A DNA stretch of 64,000 nucleotides from Aridibacter sp965216195 (GTDB lineage Bacteria > Acidobacteriota > Blastocatellia > Pyrinomonadales > Pyrinomonadaceae): the NCBI GenBank assembly GCA_965216195.1, contig OZ244151.1:1798001-1862000 (forward strand). Direction: 5' to 3'. Shown one piece after another: positions 42,737-52,109 of this stretch (the first letter of the stretch is position 1; every line of letters begins with the position of its first letter). Both the position numbers and the translations under genes were made by a program. A model generated the notes under the pieces. That model was given only the letters and a program-made list of their open reading frames with translations, had not been told where the DNA came from and did no database searches.

Positions 42737-45115
42737 TTAACTTTCAGCCTTTTTACTCTTAGACTTCTCCGCCTTCTTGTCGTCTTCAGACTCGTCAGAA
42801 GCCTCTGCTGCGTCATTAGATGCGTCATCTGCCACATCACCCGAAGCCTTATCGGAAGTTTCATTCTTTTCTTCCGCTTTTTCTTTCTCCTCAGGCTTTT
42901 CATCCGCTTTGGCTTTCGCGGCTTCAGCACTTTCCTCAGGCTTAGCCTCCTCTTTTTCAGACTTCTCTTCCTTCTTGCCCTTGGCGTCTTCCTCCTCAGA
43001 CTTTACATCCTTGTCTTTCTTAGCCGATTCTTCTTTCGCTTCAGGCTCCTCCGTCTTCTTCTCATCAGCCTTTTCGTCGTTCTTTTCTTCTTTTTCAGGA
43101 TTTTCCGCTTCATCTTTCGGCGGGTCTGAAGACTCCTCGGTTTTAGCTTCCTCCTTCGGCTCTTCTTCCTTCGGCGTTTCCGCCTCAGCGGCAGTCTCGG
43201 CAGAGGCCTCATCGGTCGCCTCTTCGTCACCGCCAATGTTCAACTTGGCGAGTTCTCCGAGAGATGCCATACCGCCTTTTGCTTCGCTGGAATACGACTT
43301 CGTATCTAGCACCGGTTCGTCTTCTTTGCCGACCGCTCGCGCAGAAAGCCCAATTTTCTCAACATCGTGTTCGATACGAAGAATCTTAAATTCGAGCTCT
43401 TGGCCTACTTCGTAATCGTCTTCCGGATTTTCAACCCGTTCATCGGAAAGCTCGGAAATATGGCAGAGCCCTTCAAGATCCGGAGCCAACTCAACGAAAA
43501 TACCAAAACCGGCAAACCGTGAAATCTTTCCTTTGACAACATCTCCCGGCTTGTGTTCGTTTGTGAACGTCTCCCAACCGCTTGGCGTCAACTCCTTAAT
43601 CGAAAGCGACAATCTACGGCCACCCGTGTCAATGTTGGTAACAATCGCATCTACTTCCTGGCCTTTTTTCAAAACATCTTTTGGATGTTTAACCTTCTTC
43701 GACCAGGAGATATCGGATACATGTACTAAACCATCTACGCCGTCTTCTATTTCTACAAACGCACCAAAATCCGTCAGATTCCTTACGCTTCCATGAACCT
43801 TAGACCCAACCTGATAACGCTCGCCAATCGTATCCCAAGGGTTTGGCTGAAGCTGCTTAATTCCGAGGCTGATCCTGCGTTCGTCAGGGTCGATTCCCAA
43901 AACCTGTACTTCCACCTCGTCTCCGCGGTTTACAAAATGTTTCGGGTGTTTCATACGCTTTGCCCAAGACATTTCGGAAACGTGTACGAGGCCCTCAACA
44001 CCGGGCTCAAGCTCAACAAAAGCCCCATATTCGGTTACGCTCGAAACTTTTCCTTTTAGTTTCGATTCAACTGGGTATAGCTCTGTAACCGTCGACCAGG
44101 GGTCTGGTTGAAGCTGCTTAAATCCGAGTGAAACCTTTTCTTTTTCGCGATCCAATTTCAGTATTTTCACTTGAACCGAATCGCCAACCTTAAACATATC
44201 TCCGGGTTTATGAAGCCTGCCCCAGGACATATCGGTCACGTGCAAAAGTCCATCGATACCACCAATATCAACAAACGCACCATACTCCGTAAGGTTTTTC
44301 ACCGTTCCATCGACGATATAACCAACCTCAATCTTCGCGAGAGTTTCGGCCTTTTGTTTATTGATTACCTGATCGGTGATTACCTTTCGCGAAAGAACAA
44401 TGTTGTTTCTCTTCCGTGAAAATTTTACAACCTTTGCTTCGATTTCTTCGCCCTTTAAAGCATCAAGATTTCTAACCGGACGCGAATCTATCTGTGAGCC
44501 GGGCAAAAACGCCTCAACGCCATTCACGTCGACCTTCAGGCCGCCCTTTGTCTTATCAAGGATGGTTCCCGTAACTGTTGTGTCATCCCGAAAGGCATTT
44601 TCGAGTGCGTCCCATGAGCGTCTGTTTTTCGCGTCGTTAAACGAAAGCGTTGGCGGGCCATCTCCGCCCATGTGTTTGATCACAACCTCAATTTTGTCAC
44701 CCTGATTTATGGTAATTTCGCCTTCCGGTGTGGTAAATTCCTCGATTGCTACAACGCCCTCGGATTTATATCCGAAATCGATCAAAACTCCCTTATCCGA
44801 AACCCTTACAACTTTACCTTTAACCGTTTCGCCGGTTTGATACGAAACCTGCTCTTGCTCAAACTGAGCAAGCATTGCGCCGAAATCCATTTCTCCTTGA
44901 TTTTGATCGTCGTCATCGGCTTCAGCTTCCGTTTTCTCAATAGTCTCTTGAGATGGCTTCGTGGCTTCAGCAGTCTTTGGTGCTGCTGCTGTTTCTGGTG
45001 AGGTCGTCTTATTATCCACAGCCGTCTCTGTGGAGTCTTTTTGATCGGTTTGTTCCGCAGCTGGAGTTTGGGTTTCAACCTTTTCTTCAGCTTCTTTAGT
45101 TACTTCGTTTGACAT
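42737..45115 (-). CDS. rpsA: Ribosomal protein S1 with a long acidic tail
   Basis: A 792-residue S1 that helps load mRNA on the 30S subunit. Six S1 domains occupy residues ~90-615; domains 3-6 have the classic GxVxxxxxxGAFV....GLxHxSxxSW pattern. Residues 1-85 are a Thr/Glu/Ala-rich acidic extension. Residues ~620-792 are a low-complexity Lys/Glu/Ala/Asp/Ser tail with no fold. Typical S1 is about 550-600 residues, so about 250 residues are extra. HU and HIT genes follow in the same direction. Confidence 0.96.
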   Translation of the reverse strand: MSNEVTKEAEEKVETQTPAAEQTDQKDSTETAVDNKTTSPETAAAPKTAEATKPSQETIEKTEAEADDDDQNQGEMDFGAMLAQFEQEQVSYQTGETVKGKVVRVSDKGVLIDFGYKSEGVVAIEEFTTPEGEITINQGDKIEVVIKHMGGDGPPTLSFNDAKNRRSWDALENAFRDDTTVTGTILDKTKGGLKVDVNGVEAFLPGSQIDSRPVRNLDALKGEEIEAKVVKFSRKRNNIVLSRKVITDQVINKQKAETLAKIEVGYIVDGTVKNLTEYGAFVDIGGIDGLLHVTDMSWGRLHKPGDMFKVGDSVQVKILKLDREKEKVSLGFKQLQPDPWSTVTELYPVESKLKGKVSSVTEYGAFVELEPGVEGLVHVSEMSWAKRMKHPKHFVNRGDEVEVQVLGIDPDERRISLGIKQLQPNPWDTIGERYQVGSKVHGSVRNLTDFGAFVEIEDGVDGLVHVSDISWSKKVKHPKDVLKKGQEVDAIVTNIDTGGRRLSLSIKELTPSGWETFTNEHKPGDVVKGKISRFAGFGIFVELAPDLEGLCHISELSDERVENPEDDYEVGQELEFKILRIEHDVEKIGLSARAVGKEDEPVLDTKSYSSEAKGGMASLGELAKLNIGGDEEATDEASAETAAEAETPKEEEPKEEAKTEESSDPPKDEAENPEKEEKNDEKADEKKTEEPEAKEESAKKDKDVKSEEEDAKGKKEEKSEKEEAKPEESAEAAKAKADEKPEEKEKAEEKNETSDKASGDVADDASNDAAEASDESEDDKKAEKSKSKKAES

Positions 45116-45567
45116 CTAAAATGTGTTAATTCCTTCCAATTTGATTTTGCGTTTTCTTGAAGATTTTTTATAAAATCCTAACTACCCGGCTCCATGAACG
45201 TAGTCGAAACCAGCTTACAAAACTTGCCAATTTTCTATATTCACAATTTTCCCAAAGTGGCGTTGCGCAAAAAGCTGTTTCGGCAAATCGCTCAACAACA
45301 CTAATTTCCAGGTAAGTCTAAAATTTACACGCCTAAGTGCTTCAATGTCAAGATAATATCGGAGAAAACGATCTTTTTTCAAGACATTCTTAAATTACTG
45401 AAAAAACTTTGTTTACAATCCCACGAGGCTTATATTCCACAGCCTGAAATCCCCACATACGATCCCAATTTTTTGATCAATGGTTTAAGCATATCTGCCG
45501 CGATATGTAGTTGACTACGCATCTACTGTTCGATAAAATTATAAAAAAATTTAAGGAATTAATACGA
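45116..45567. other. Intergenic region between rpsA and the PhzF gene
   Basis: A 452-bp divergent intergenic region. It is AT-rich with no open frame supported on either strand. It must hold the rpsA promoter on the minus strand and the phzF promoter on the plus strand. The sequence near 45409-45436 is a possible plus-strand promoter. No riboswitch-like or repeat structure was recognised. Confidence 0.7.
45409..45436 (+). promoter_or_regulatory. Possible sigma-70-type promoter for the PhzF gene
   Basis: TTGTTT at 45409-45414 and TATATT at 45431-45436 are separated by 16 nt. It lies 132 nt upstream of the PhzF start. The match is moderate and unsupported by other evidence. Confidence 0.3.
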
Positions 45568-46479
45568 ATGAAAAAGCTCGAATTCTATCAGCTTGATGTA
45601 TTTACTGATAAACCCTTTACTGGAAACCCTTTAGCGGTATTTCCGCATGGTCAAGAAGTGCCGGATTCGGCGATGCAGCAAATTGCCGCCGAAATGAATC
45701 TGTCGGAAACTGTGTTTGTTTTGCCCTCAGACAAGGCACTCCGGCGGTTGAGGATCTTCACACCAAAGCAGGAGCTTCCGCTTGCCGGACATCCGGTCCT
45801 AGGAACCTGGAACCTCCTCAGCCGACTTGGCGTGGTAGAGCCAAAGGAAAACGGAGTTATCCGGATTGAACAGGAGTTAAATCTAGGAGTTCTCCCCGTC
45901 GATATTGAATTTCGCGATAACAGGGTCGAGCGAGTTGTGATGACTCAGGGGGATTTCAAACCGGGTGAGATTATGGACGTGGAGTCAGATATCCATAATT
46001 TGGCAAGCGGCTTGGGAATCGCGCGTGACGAAATCATTGACAGTGAGCAACTTCCGATCCAGGTTGTTTCAACCGGCATTAAATCAATCGATGTCCCTTT
46101 ACGCTCGCTGAACGCGCTTGAGAAGTGCGAAGTTAACTCAAGTCTCTTGAGCAAGATTTACCTGAAATATGGAGCGGTCGGGGTCTTCCCTTTTACTTTC
46201 GAAACAAAGGAGGCGGATTCAAGTGTTCACGCGAGATTCTTCGCTCCCGCCGACGGAATCGCAGAAGACCCGGCTACCGGAAGTGCGGCAGGCGCCTTTG
46301 CAGGCTACGCACTTCACCACAGCGCAATTGAAAATAATTCGTTTGTTATCGAGCAGGGAGATTTTATGAATCGACCAAGCAGAATTTCCGCAAACGTCAC
46401 GGGGACGAAGGGAGCTGTCGAAAAAGTTCAAATCGGCGGAAAAGCCGTTACGGTCGCAAAGGGAGAAGTGTTTCTCTAA
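45568..46479 (+). CDS. PhzF-family isomerase-like protein
   Basis: A 303-residue diaminopimelate-epimerase-fold protein of the PhzF group. The motifs FTGNPLAVF near the N-terminus, MNLSETVFV with the general base Glu, GHPVLGTWN and DPATGSAAGAFAGY are intact. Outside phenazine producers these have unknown substrates. The start at 45568 is chosen because it begins the conserved MKKLEFYQLDVFT and is preceded by AAGGA. The upstream ATG adds 19 unrelated residues. Confidence 0.92.
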   Translation: MKKLEFYQLDVFTDKPFTGNPLAVFPHGQEVPDSAMQQIAAEMNLSETVFVLPSDKALRRLRIFTPKQELPLAGHPVLGTWNLLSRLGVVEPKENGVIRIEQELNLGVLPVDIEFRDNRVERVVMTQGDFKPGEIMDVESDIHNLASGLGIARDEIIDSEQLPIQVVSTGIKSIDVPLRSLNALEKCEVNSSLLSKIYLKYGAVGVFPFTFETKEADSSVHARFFAPADGIAEDPATGSAAGAFAGYALHHSAIENNSFVIEQGDFMNRPSRISANVTGTKGAVEKVQIGGKAVTVAKGEVFL

Positions 46480-46495
46480 AAAAACCGAGAACCTT

Positions 46496-47659
46496 TTATC
46501 CGCCGGCCGTGTTTTTCTCTACTAAATTCTCAATCGCCTCATCGGCGGTTTCACTTTCATCAGAAGCGTTGGTTTCATCTGGAGTCGCAATCCCAGCAAG
46601 TCGCAAACGAAAATCATCCGGATCGCTTGCCCCGCGAAGAGCTTCATCAAGATCAATCAAACCCGATTGATACAAATAAAGTAACGATTGATCAAAGGTC
46701 TGCATTCCGTGTTGGGACGTGCCGGCGGTAATTGCTTCCCGAATCTGATGTGTTTTTTCGCGGTACAAAATACAGTCGCGAACCAGCTCAGTCGACGTCA
46801 TTATTTCAACCGCGGGAACCCGTGTATCGCCTTTTTCCGACTTCATCAGGCGCTGAGAAACCACTGCCTTCAAAAGCCCGGCGAGTTGAACGCGAATCGA
46901 ACGCTGCTGATAATCCGGAAACGCGGAAATGATCTTAGAAATCGTCTCCGAAGCGTCAAAAGTATTCATCGCCGAAAGCACGAGATGGCCTGTTTCAGCT
47001 GCAGTCAAAGCAGTTTCAATTGTTGCTGCATCCCGAAGCTCACCAACCAAAATGACATCCGGATCCTGCCGCAGAGCACCTCGCAACGCATCCGCGTAGC
47101 TCCTGGTATCAACGTCCACCTCGCGCTGAGTGATATAAGATTTCTTATCCTTGTGTAAAACTTCGATTGGATCTTCAATTGTGACAATGTGAGCGCTTCG
47201 GTTTGAATTGATGTAATCGATCATCGCGGCAAGGGTTGTCGATTTGCCCATCCCGGTTCCGCCGGTAACTATTACGAGCCCCCGCTCTTCATTTGCGATT
47301 TCGCTTAAAACGAGTGGTAACCCGAGTTCGTTAAAACTCCGCATTTTGTCAGGGATCAGGCGTGCGACTATGCCTACTGAGTTTCGCTGCTGAAATACAT
47401 TGACGCGGTATCTCCCCAATCCAGAAACCCCGTAACCCAAATCTACTTCATAGGCATCTTTAAAATGAAGTTTTTGAACATGAGACATCATCGAAAACGC
47501 CATTTCCATTGTTTCTTCCTGCGTTAAACGATCGACGCTCGTTACCGGCCGCAAATCCCCATTAACACGAATCACCGGGTAGGAACCCGCTCTTAAGTGC
47601 ATGTCAGATGCGCCAAAACTCATCGCCATCCGCAGCAAGTCATCAATTCTCTTAGACAT
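46496..47659 (-). CDS. PilT/PilU-type pilus retraction ATPase
   Basis: A 387-residue secretion ATPase of the PilT group. Walker A is VTGGTGMGKSTTLAAMIDYIN. The Asp and His boxes and GALRQDPDVILVGELRD (Walker B region) are present, followed by AETGHLVLSAMNT. The C-terminal ~50 residues are acidic and low-complexity (TPDETNASDESETADEAIENLVE), which is more like PilU than minimal PilT; the two cannot be separated surely. It powers type IV pilus retraction. It is convergent with the PhzF gene with a 16-bp gap. Confidence 0.93.
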   Translation of the reverse strand: MSKRIDDLLRMAMSFGASDMHLRAGSYPVIRVNGDLRPVTSVDRLTQEETMEMAFSMMSHVQKLHFKDAYEVDLGYGVSGLGRYRVNVFQQRNSVGIVARLIPDKMRSFNELGLPLVLSEIANEERGLVIVTGGTGMGKSTTLAAMIDYINSNRSAHIVTIEDPIEVLHKDKKSYITQREVDVDTRSYADALRGALRQDPDVILVGELRDAATIETALTAAETGHLVLSAMNTFDASETISKIISAFPDYQQRSIRVQLAGLLKAVVSQRLMKSEKGDTRVPAVEIMTSTELVRDCILYREKTHQIREAITAGTSQHGMQTFDQSLLYLYQSGLIDLDEALRGASDPDDFRLRLAGIATPDETNASDESETADEAIENLVEKNTAGG

Positions 47660-47871
47660 ATATTTAATATTATATTATCTCGTAAAAAAAGGTTTCATGA
47701 GATACGGCGTTTTTCCGCGCCCAACAACTTTAAATTGCTTCGCCTAATTCTATCGTTCAAACGAGGAAACCGTCAATCTTTTTTATCAGCTTATTTGAAA
47801 CACTGATTCGACGAGATCGATTTCTTTATGTATTTGACTTATCTCGAAATAGAAAAATAGAATCGCACCTA

Positions 47872-48480
47872 GTGCAAACGAGAACGAAGCGCCAGAAACA
47901 AGTTTTGGAATATCTCACCCAGTTTATTAACGAGCGGGGCTACGAACCTTCGTATCAACAGATCGCTCGCGCCCTTGGAATAAAATCAAAAGGCGCAATA
48001 GCGAAACACATAGACGCGCTTGAAAGTCAGGGTCTGATTATAAGAACCCGAGAGAATGGTTCCTTCAAAATCGAATTGGCATCGCAGGAATCTCTCACGG
48101 ATTCTGCTTGTCGCATCGAGTGGGTCGATTCGGTTCAAGACGATAAAAACACGCGTGAGGCCCTCATTATCTCAAAACTGTTGGTTAAGGAAGTATCTGT
48201 TACGAAGATTCGGGCGTTTGAAATGACAGATGATTCGATGCTTGATGAGGGTATTCGTGCGGGCGATATCGTCTTAATCGAAAAACGAGATTTCGCGCGG
48301 GATCGCGACTTAGTTTTAGCGAGGCTGGAAAAGAATGAGGTGTTACTCAGGCGTTATTACCGCCAAGGAGCAGACATCGAACTGCGCCCGTCTAATGGCA
48401 CCTTCGAAAGTATTACCCATCCGGCGGACAAGCTTTCCCTAATTGGAGTTTATAAAAGCCTGCTTAGACCGATTGGCTAG
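47872..48480 (+). CDS. LexA-like repressor lacking the catalytic lysine
   Basis: A 202-residue protein with the LexA layout: winged helix (residues ~3-65, TKRQKQVLEYLTQFINERGYEPSY) and S24 peptidase-like C-domain (Ser122 in DDSML). The dyad Lys expected about 38 residues on is Arg160 (NEVLLRRYY), and no Ala-Gly or Cys-Gly cleavage site lies between the domains (the linker reads SQESLTDSAC). So it probably cannot cleave itself and may act as a constitutive or otherwise controlled repressor (inference). It starts with GTG. Confidence 0.85.
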   Translation: MQTRTKRQKQVLEYLTQFINERGYEPSYQQIARALGIKSKGAIAKHIDALESQGLIIRTRENGSFKIELASQESLTDSACRIEWVDSVQDDKNTREALIISKLLVKEVSVTKIRAFEMTDDSMLDEGIRAGDIVLIEKRDFARDRDLVLARLEKNEVLLRRYYRQGADIELRPSNGTFESITHPADKLSLIGVYKSLLRPIG

Positions 48481-48658
48481 ACAACCTGGTCTATTTGCTG
48501 GGATATTTTGACCCGGTGCAGACACTCGCAGTGTTATTCTTGTCAATAAAGGTGGTTAAGGTTGTAATAGCAGCTTTCCCAAAAAGCCCTCTGATTTTAA
48601 CCCGAACTGCCATCGCTTCTTTCTCAATCGGCATCGTGAACTTTGGCTTAAGTATTGT

Positions 48659-49051
48659 CTACTCGCTTTTATTTTCGGACCATCCGGTCGTCATCACACT
48701 CGCGGATTGTCCAACCTCAAAAAGCGTGTGGCGCCCATTCTTAAAATCTACGGATTTCAGTGGCTGAATAAAGACCTCCAAATCCCTCGTAGCATTAACG
48801 CCCTGAAACTTTCTCGTTGTTCCCATTGCAAAGTAAACCTCGATGGCTTTGTCCGATATTCTTTTAACAAAAATGGCTGCGCTTGTGTACTCGTCAGACG
48901 CCCAATTCATGGAGCATTTAGTATACTCGCGCTGAACTTCGGCAAACCCATTTTTTGCTGAGGTTTCCGTTTGAGACATCGATTGCGGGGCGAAAGAAAA
49001 AACCGTAACTAGAATTGAGCAGAAAACGAGAGAATTGTACTTGTTTATCAT
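48659..49051 (-). CDS. Hypothetical secreted protein
   Basis: A 130-residue exported protein. GGGAGG precedes the ATG at 49051, which starts a good signal peptide (residues 1-27). The mature part is a beta-rich domain (DEYTSAAIFVKRISDKAIEVYFAMG) with two Cys-free sheets by pattern. I do not recognise the family. Downstream of it in the same orientation is nothing; upstream is the two-component system in the same orientation. Confidence 0.7.
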   Translation of the reverse strand: MINKYNSLVFCSILVTVFSFAPQSMSQTETSAKNGFAEVQREYTKCSMNWASDEYTSAAIFVKRISDKAIEVYFAMGTTRKFQGVNATRDLEVFIQPLKSVDFKNGRHTLFEVGQSASVMTTGWSENKSE

Positions 49052-49151
49052 GGTTCCTCCCGTGTGCATTTTTAGGATTGAGAAGAAGTAAGCGGCGGAG
49101 GGCCTCATAGTAGTTATTTTAATATAGCTATAGAGGGATAAAAGTCAACGA

Positions 49152-49838
49152 TTATTTTACAAACTTGTACCCCAAACCATGCACTGTCTGAATATGCTTT
49201 GGGTGTTTTGGGTTTTCTTCAAGTTTTTGGCGCAGCCAGGCAATGTGGACATCAACCGTGCGCGTCGTCGGCATTGCATCATACCCCCAAACGGCATCGA
49301 GCAATTCATCGCGCGAATGCACATCTCCGCCATTTTTCACCAAAAACTGTAGGAGTTTAAACTCCATCGCAGAAAGCTCCACGACCTTTCCGCCTTTAGA
49401 AACTTCAGCTTTTTTTATGTCGATCGCGACGTCGCCAAACTGAAAATCGCTTCCCGAGCCGTTTTGAGAAATATCGGCCGGTCGTCTCAGAAGTGCTTCG
49501 ATCCTCGCGAGCAACTCTATGACTTCAAAGGGTTTAGTCAAATAATCATCGGCGCCCAATTTTAGACCAAGCACTTTGTCAATTGTTTCGCCCTTTGCTG
49601 TCAGCATGAGAATCGGAGTCTCGCCACCTTCTCCTCGAAGATCACGACACACGTCAAACCCGTTTTTCTTTGGAAGCATTACATCTAAAATCATTAGGTC
49701 AAAGGCATCTGATAGGGCTTTTTTTAAGCCCTCCTCTCCATCTCGCGCAACGCTTACGTCAAAGCCTTCGCTCTGCAAACGATCCGAAAGTGTAATGACC
49801 AAACCTTCTTCGTCTTCTACTAGTAAAACTCGTTTCAT
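49152..49838 (-). CDS. OmpR-family response regulator
   Basis: A 228-residue two-domain regulator. The receiver has the acidic pair (VEDEEG), phosphoacceptor Asp in DLMILDVMLPKKNG, Thr in MLTAKGE and Lys in YLTKPF. The C-terminal winged helix (residues ~135-228) ends with RTVDVHIAWLRQKLEENPKHPKHIQTVHGLGYKF, the usual OmpR/PhoB DNA-binding end. It starts directly at the stop of the histidine kinase gene (zero gap), so they form a pair. Confidence 0.96.
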   Translation of the reverse strand: MKRVLLVEDEEGLVITLSDRLQSEGFDVSVARDGEEGLKKALSDAFDLMILDVMLPKKNGFDVCRDLRGEGGETPILMLTAKGETIDKVLGLKLGADDYLTKPFEVIELLARIEALLRRPADISQNGSGSDFQFGDVAIDIKKAEVSKGGKVVELSAMEFKLLQFLVKNGGDVHSRDELLDAVWGYDAMPTTRTVDVHIAWLRQKLEENPKHPKHIQTVHGLGYKFVK

Positions 49839-51722
49839 TTACTGTTTTGAATTAAACGGCAAGCGCACAAGAAATTTACTTCCCTTCCCTTCTTCGCTTT
49901 CGACCTCAATTTTTCCATTGTGTGCTTCAACAATCTGCTTGACCAGGCTGAGACCTAAACCGTTGCCGCTGATTTGCTCATCTACGACGCTTTCGGAGCG
50001 ATAGAATGGTTCAAAAATCTGGCTACGGTCTTTTGCGGAAATACCCAATCCCCTGTCTTCTACGGCGATTCCAAGATCGTCGCCCAGGTCCTCCGCAGAG
50101 ACCCGTATCCAATTACTTCCGTTTGAATACTTGAGCGCGTTGTTAATCAGATTCTGTACCGCTTGAGTCATAGCAGCGGCGTCCGCGAAAATATTTGGTA
50201 AATTTTTGGGCAAGTTCTTCTCAACATCAAAGTCACGTTCTTCTATGGCAGGCTGACATTCCGCAAGCGCGTCTTCAACGATCTCGGCGGCGTTCACCTC
50301 GCGAAGGTCGTATTTTCGATTTCCCGATTTCGCACCGGCGAACTCCAATATTTGCTCTACCATCCCCGAAAGTTTTCTACCCTCGCGCTTTATCAAGCCC
50401 CCGTATCTCGAAATCTTCTCACTGTCATCGATTACGCCATCGGAGAGATTTTCTCCGGCGGAATAAATTACCGAAAGCGGTGTTCTGAATTCGTGGGAAA
50501 CCGAAGAAACAAAATCTAACTGTCTCTGTGCCAAGGTTTTAGCCCTCTGAGACGAGAAAAAGATCAGTATCATGCTGACTGCCAAAAGCGACAGTATTCC
50601 AAAACTAATTGCAAGATTTCGGTTGCGTGTGTTTCTGACAAATTGCTCGAGCGACCCGTCTATATGTTGGATTTTTAACGCCCAAATCCCGTCAGATTTC
50701 TTTTGCTCGCCTTCAAAAAACATAAACGTTGCGCCATGGTCTCTCCCGCCAATTTCCCGTACCGAGACAACTTCTTCTCTGTTTTTCGCCGGTTTTTTCT
50801 CCTGCGTTTTAACCTCTTCTTTAATCACACGACGCTTCGTTCTTACTTCGTCGACGGTTTCTTTAGCGACTTTCTTCCTTAGAAACGTTGCGCTTGCAGG
50901 CTTTACACTAAACAGTTGCGTAGCTGAATCCGGCTCGTCGATAACCGTGTTGTGATTCTTGAAAACGGTTTCGCCCGCCTTGGAAAAAACCGAAAGCCGG
51001 TAATTCCCGCCATCCTCGCCCGAAAAGTATTTCGCGACCAAATCGGGAAAAACAGTTTTTTCGATAACGTCCCGATCGAGCAAGATAACCAGAAACCCGT
51101 ATTCTTCGTGAAGCTTCAGTTCGGTTCGGGTACGTAGTTTACCGGAACGCAAATCTCGGATTTGTGTCACGATCTGCGTCACCCCGTCCGACTTGTTCGA
51201 TACCGGGACAGCAAGAACTGAGTTTGATCCGATGGTTGCGCTCGTACCGCTGCTGACCCATCGATTTTCCTCATTTACCTCCTTAAGTCTGGCTCCGTAT
51301 TCCTTTAGAAGCCAGGTTTGAATCTCCCGCGTTTCGGGTGTCCAGTTTCGAGCTTCAAAGGCACCTTTTTTTGAGTCAAACAATGCCGGTAATGCGTCCT
51401 GCTTATTTCTCAGGAAATAGAACTTCTTGAGTAATTTTGGATATTTCGCGATCGAATCCCAGTAAGCCAAACGCTTATTAAACGCGTTGAAATCTCCTCT
51501 TCCGAAGTCCTCAGCGCGTAGCTGAAAGCTGTAATATGCCGTCAGAATCTCCCGATTAAAGTCTTGTGCAAAGCGCTTGGTGTCATCCTTCAAACGCGCC
51601 TGAAGACGAACCTGTTCGGCATTGCTGATCTGCCCGAGCCATCGGTACTGCAAAAACGCAAGCAGACCGAGCAAGCCCAGCAAAATCCCTACGACCAAAT
51701 ATGGAAACCAAGGACGTTTCAT
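49839..51722 (-). CDS. Membrane sensor histidine kinase
   Basis: About 627 residues. TM1 is residues ~6-26 and TM2 about residues 372-392, so a periplasmic sensor domain of about 340 residues lies between. It is followed by the HisKA dimerisation domain (His in SVSHEFRTPLS near residue 410) and HATPase (NALKYSNG, DRGLGIS, FEPFYRSE, GNGLGLSLVKQIVEAH). The sensor domain has no recognised ligand motif. ATG at 51722 is preferred to the TTG one codon up. It is paired with the regulator downstream. Confidence 0.93.
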   Translation of the reverse strand: MKRPWFPYLVVGILLGLLGLLAFLQYRWLGQISNAEQVRLQARLKDDTKRFAQDFNREILTAYYSFQLRAEDFGRGDFNAFNKRLAYWDSIAKYPKLLKKFYFLRNKQDALPALFDSKKGAFEARNWTPETREIQTWLLKEYGARLKEVNEENRWVSSGTSATIGSNSVLAVPVSNKSDGVTQIVTQIRDLRSGKLRTRTELKLHEEYGFLVILLDRDVIEKTVFPDLVAKYFSGEDGGNYRLSVFSKAGETVFKNHNTVIDEPDSATQLFSVKPASATFLRKKVAKETVDEVRTKRRVIKEEVKTQEKKPAKNREEVVSVREIGGRDHGATFMFFEGEQKKSDGIWALKIQHIDGSLEQFVRNTRNRNLAISFGILSLLAVSMILIFFSSQRAKTLAQRQLDFVSSVSHEFRTPLSVIYSAGENLSDGVIDDSEKISRYGGLIKREGRKLSGMVEQILEFAGAKSGNRKYDLREVNAAEIVEDALAECQPAIEERDFDVEKNLPKNLPNIFADAAAMTQAVQNLINNALKYSNGSNWIRVSAEDLGDDLGIAVEDRGLGISAKDRSQIFEPFYRSESVVDEQISGNGLGLSLVKQIVEAHNGKIEVESEEGKGSKFLVRLPFNSKQ

Positions 51723-51840
51723 CAACCAAATTATGCAGTCAAATCAAGCAGATAACAATAAATTTCGGCAAATTTTACATTCTTAACAAATCCTTTGCGT
51801 TTTCTTGATTAAATTTGTCAAAAACTCGTATAGTCTCTAG

Positions 51841-52070
51841 CCTGAATATTGCACGAAGGACGCGCATAACGACCGCAACCTTATGCTTAATAACAAGTTA
51901 TAAGAAAATAGGGCATTTACAGTTTGTACCGGAATGGTTTTCCGAAAAAATATGGCTTCGAATCTTGAACAAAATAGCTCAAGGCTTAAAATAATTAGGC
52001 CATTCGCGATTTTGTCCAAGCTTCTTTGCCATATTTCCCGGAAATTCCATCCCTTCGTGCAATATTCAGG
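51841..52070. mobile_element. MITE-like inverted-repeat element
   Basis: A 230-bp element with perfect 19-bp terminal inverted repeats, CCTGAATATTGCACGAAGG at 51841-51859 and its reverse complement at 52052-52070. Inner parts also pair (around AATATGGC, TTGAACAAAAT / ATTTTGTCCAAG), leaving ~70 unpaired nt in the left half. Flanks are CTAG on the left and CTGG on the right, a possible 4-bp target duplication with one change. It carries no gene. Similar ends occur in IS1380-type elements in my memory, so it may be a non-autonomous derivative. Confidence 0.7.
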
Positions 52071-52109
52071 CTGGATTGTTATTTTGTAGTTTTTATCAAT
52101 GGAGGCATT

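Noticed and set aside
42777..43415. Ser-rich open frame opposite the S1 tail
   Set aside because: A by-product of the Lys/Glu-rich coding strand; it lies wholly inside rpsA on the other strand.
48495..48767. 90-codon plus-strand frame after the LexA-like gene
   Set aside because: Its 3' part is antisense to the secreted protein gene at 48659-49051 and it has no ribosome binding site or recognisable family; a small membrane protein cannot be fully excluded.
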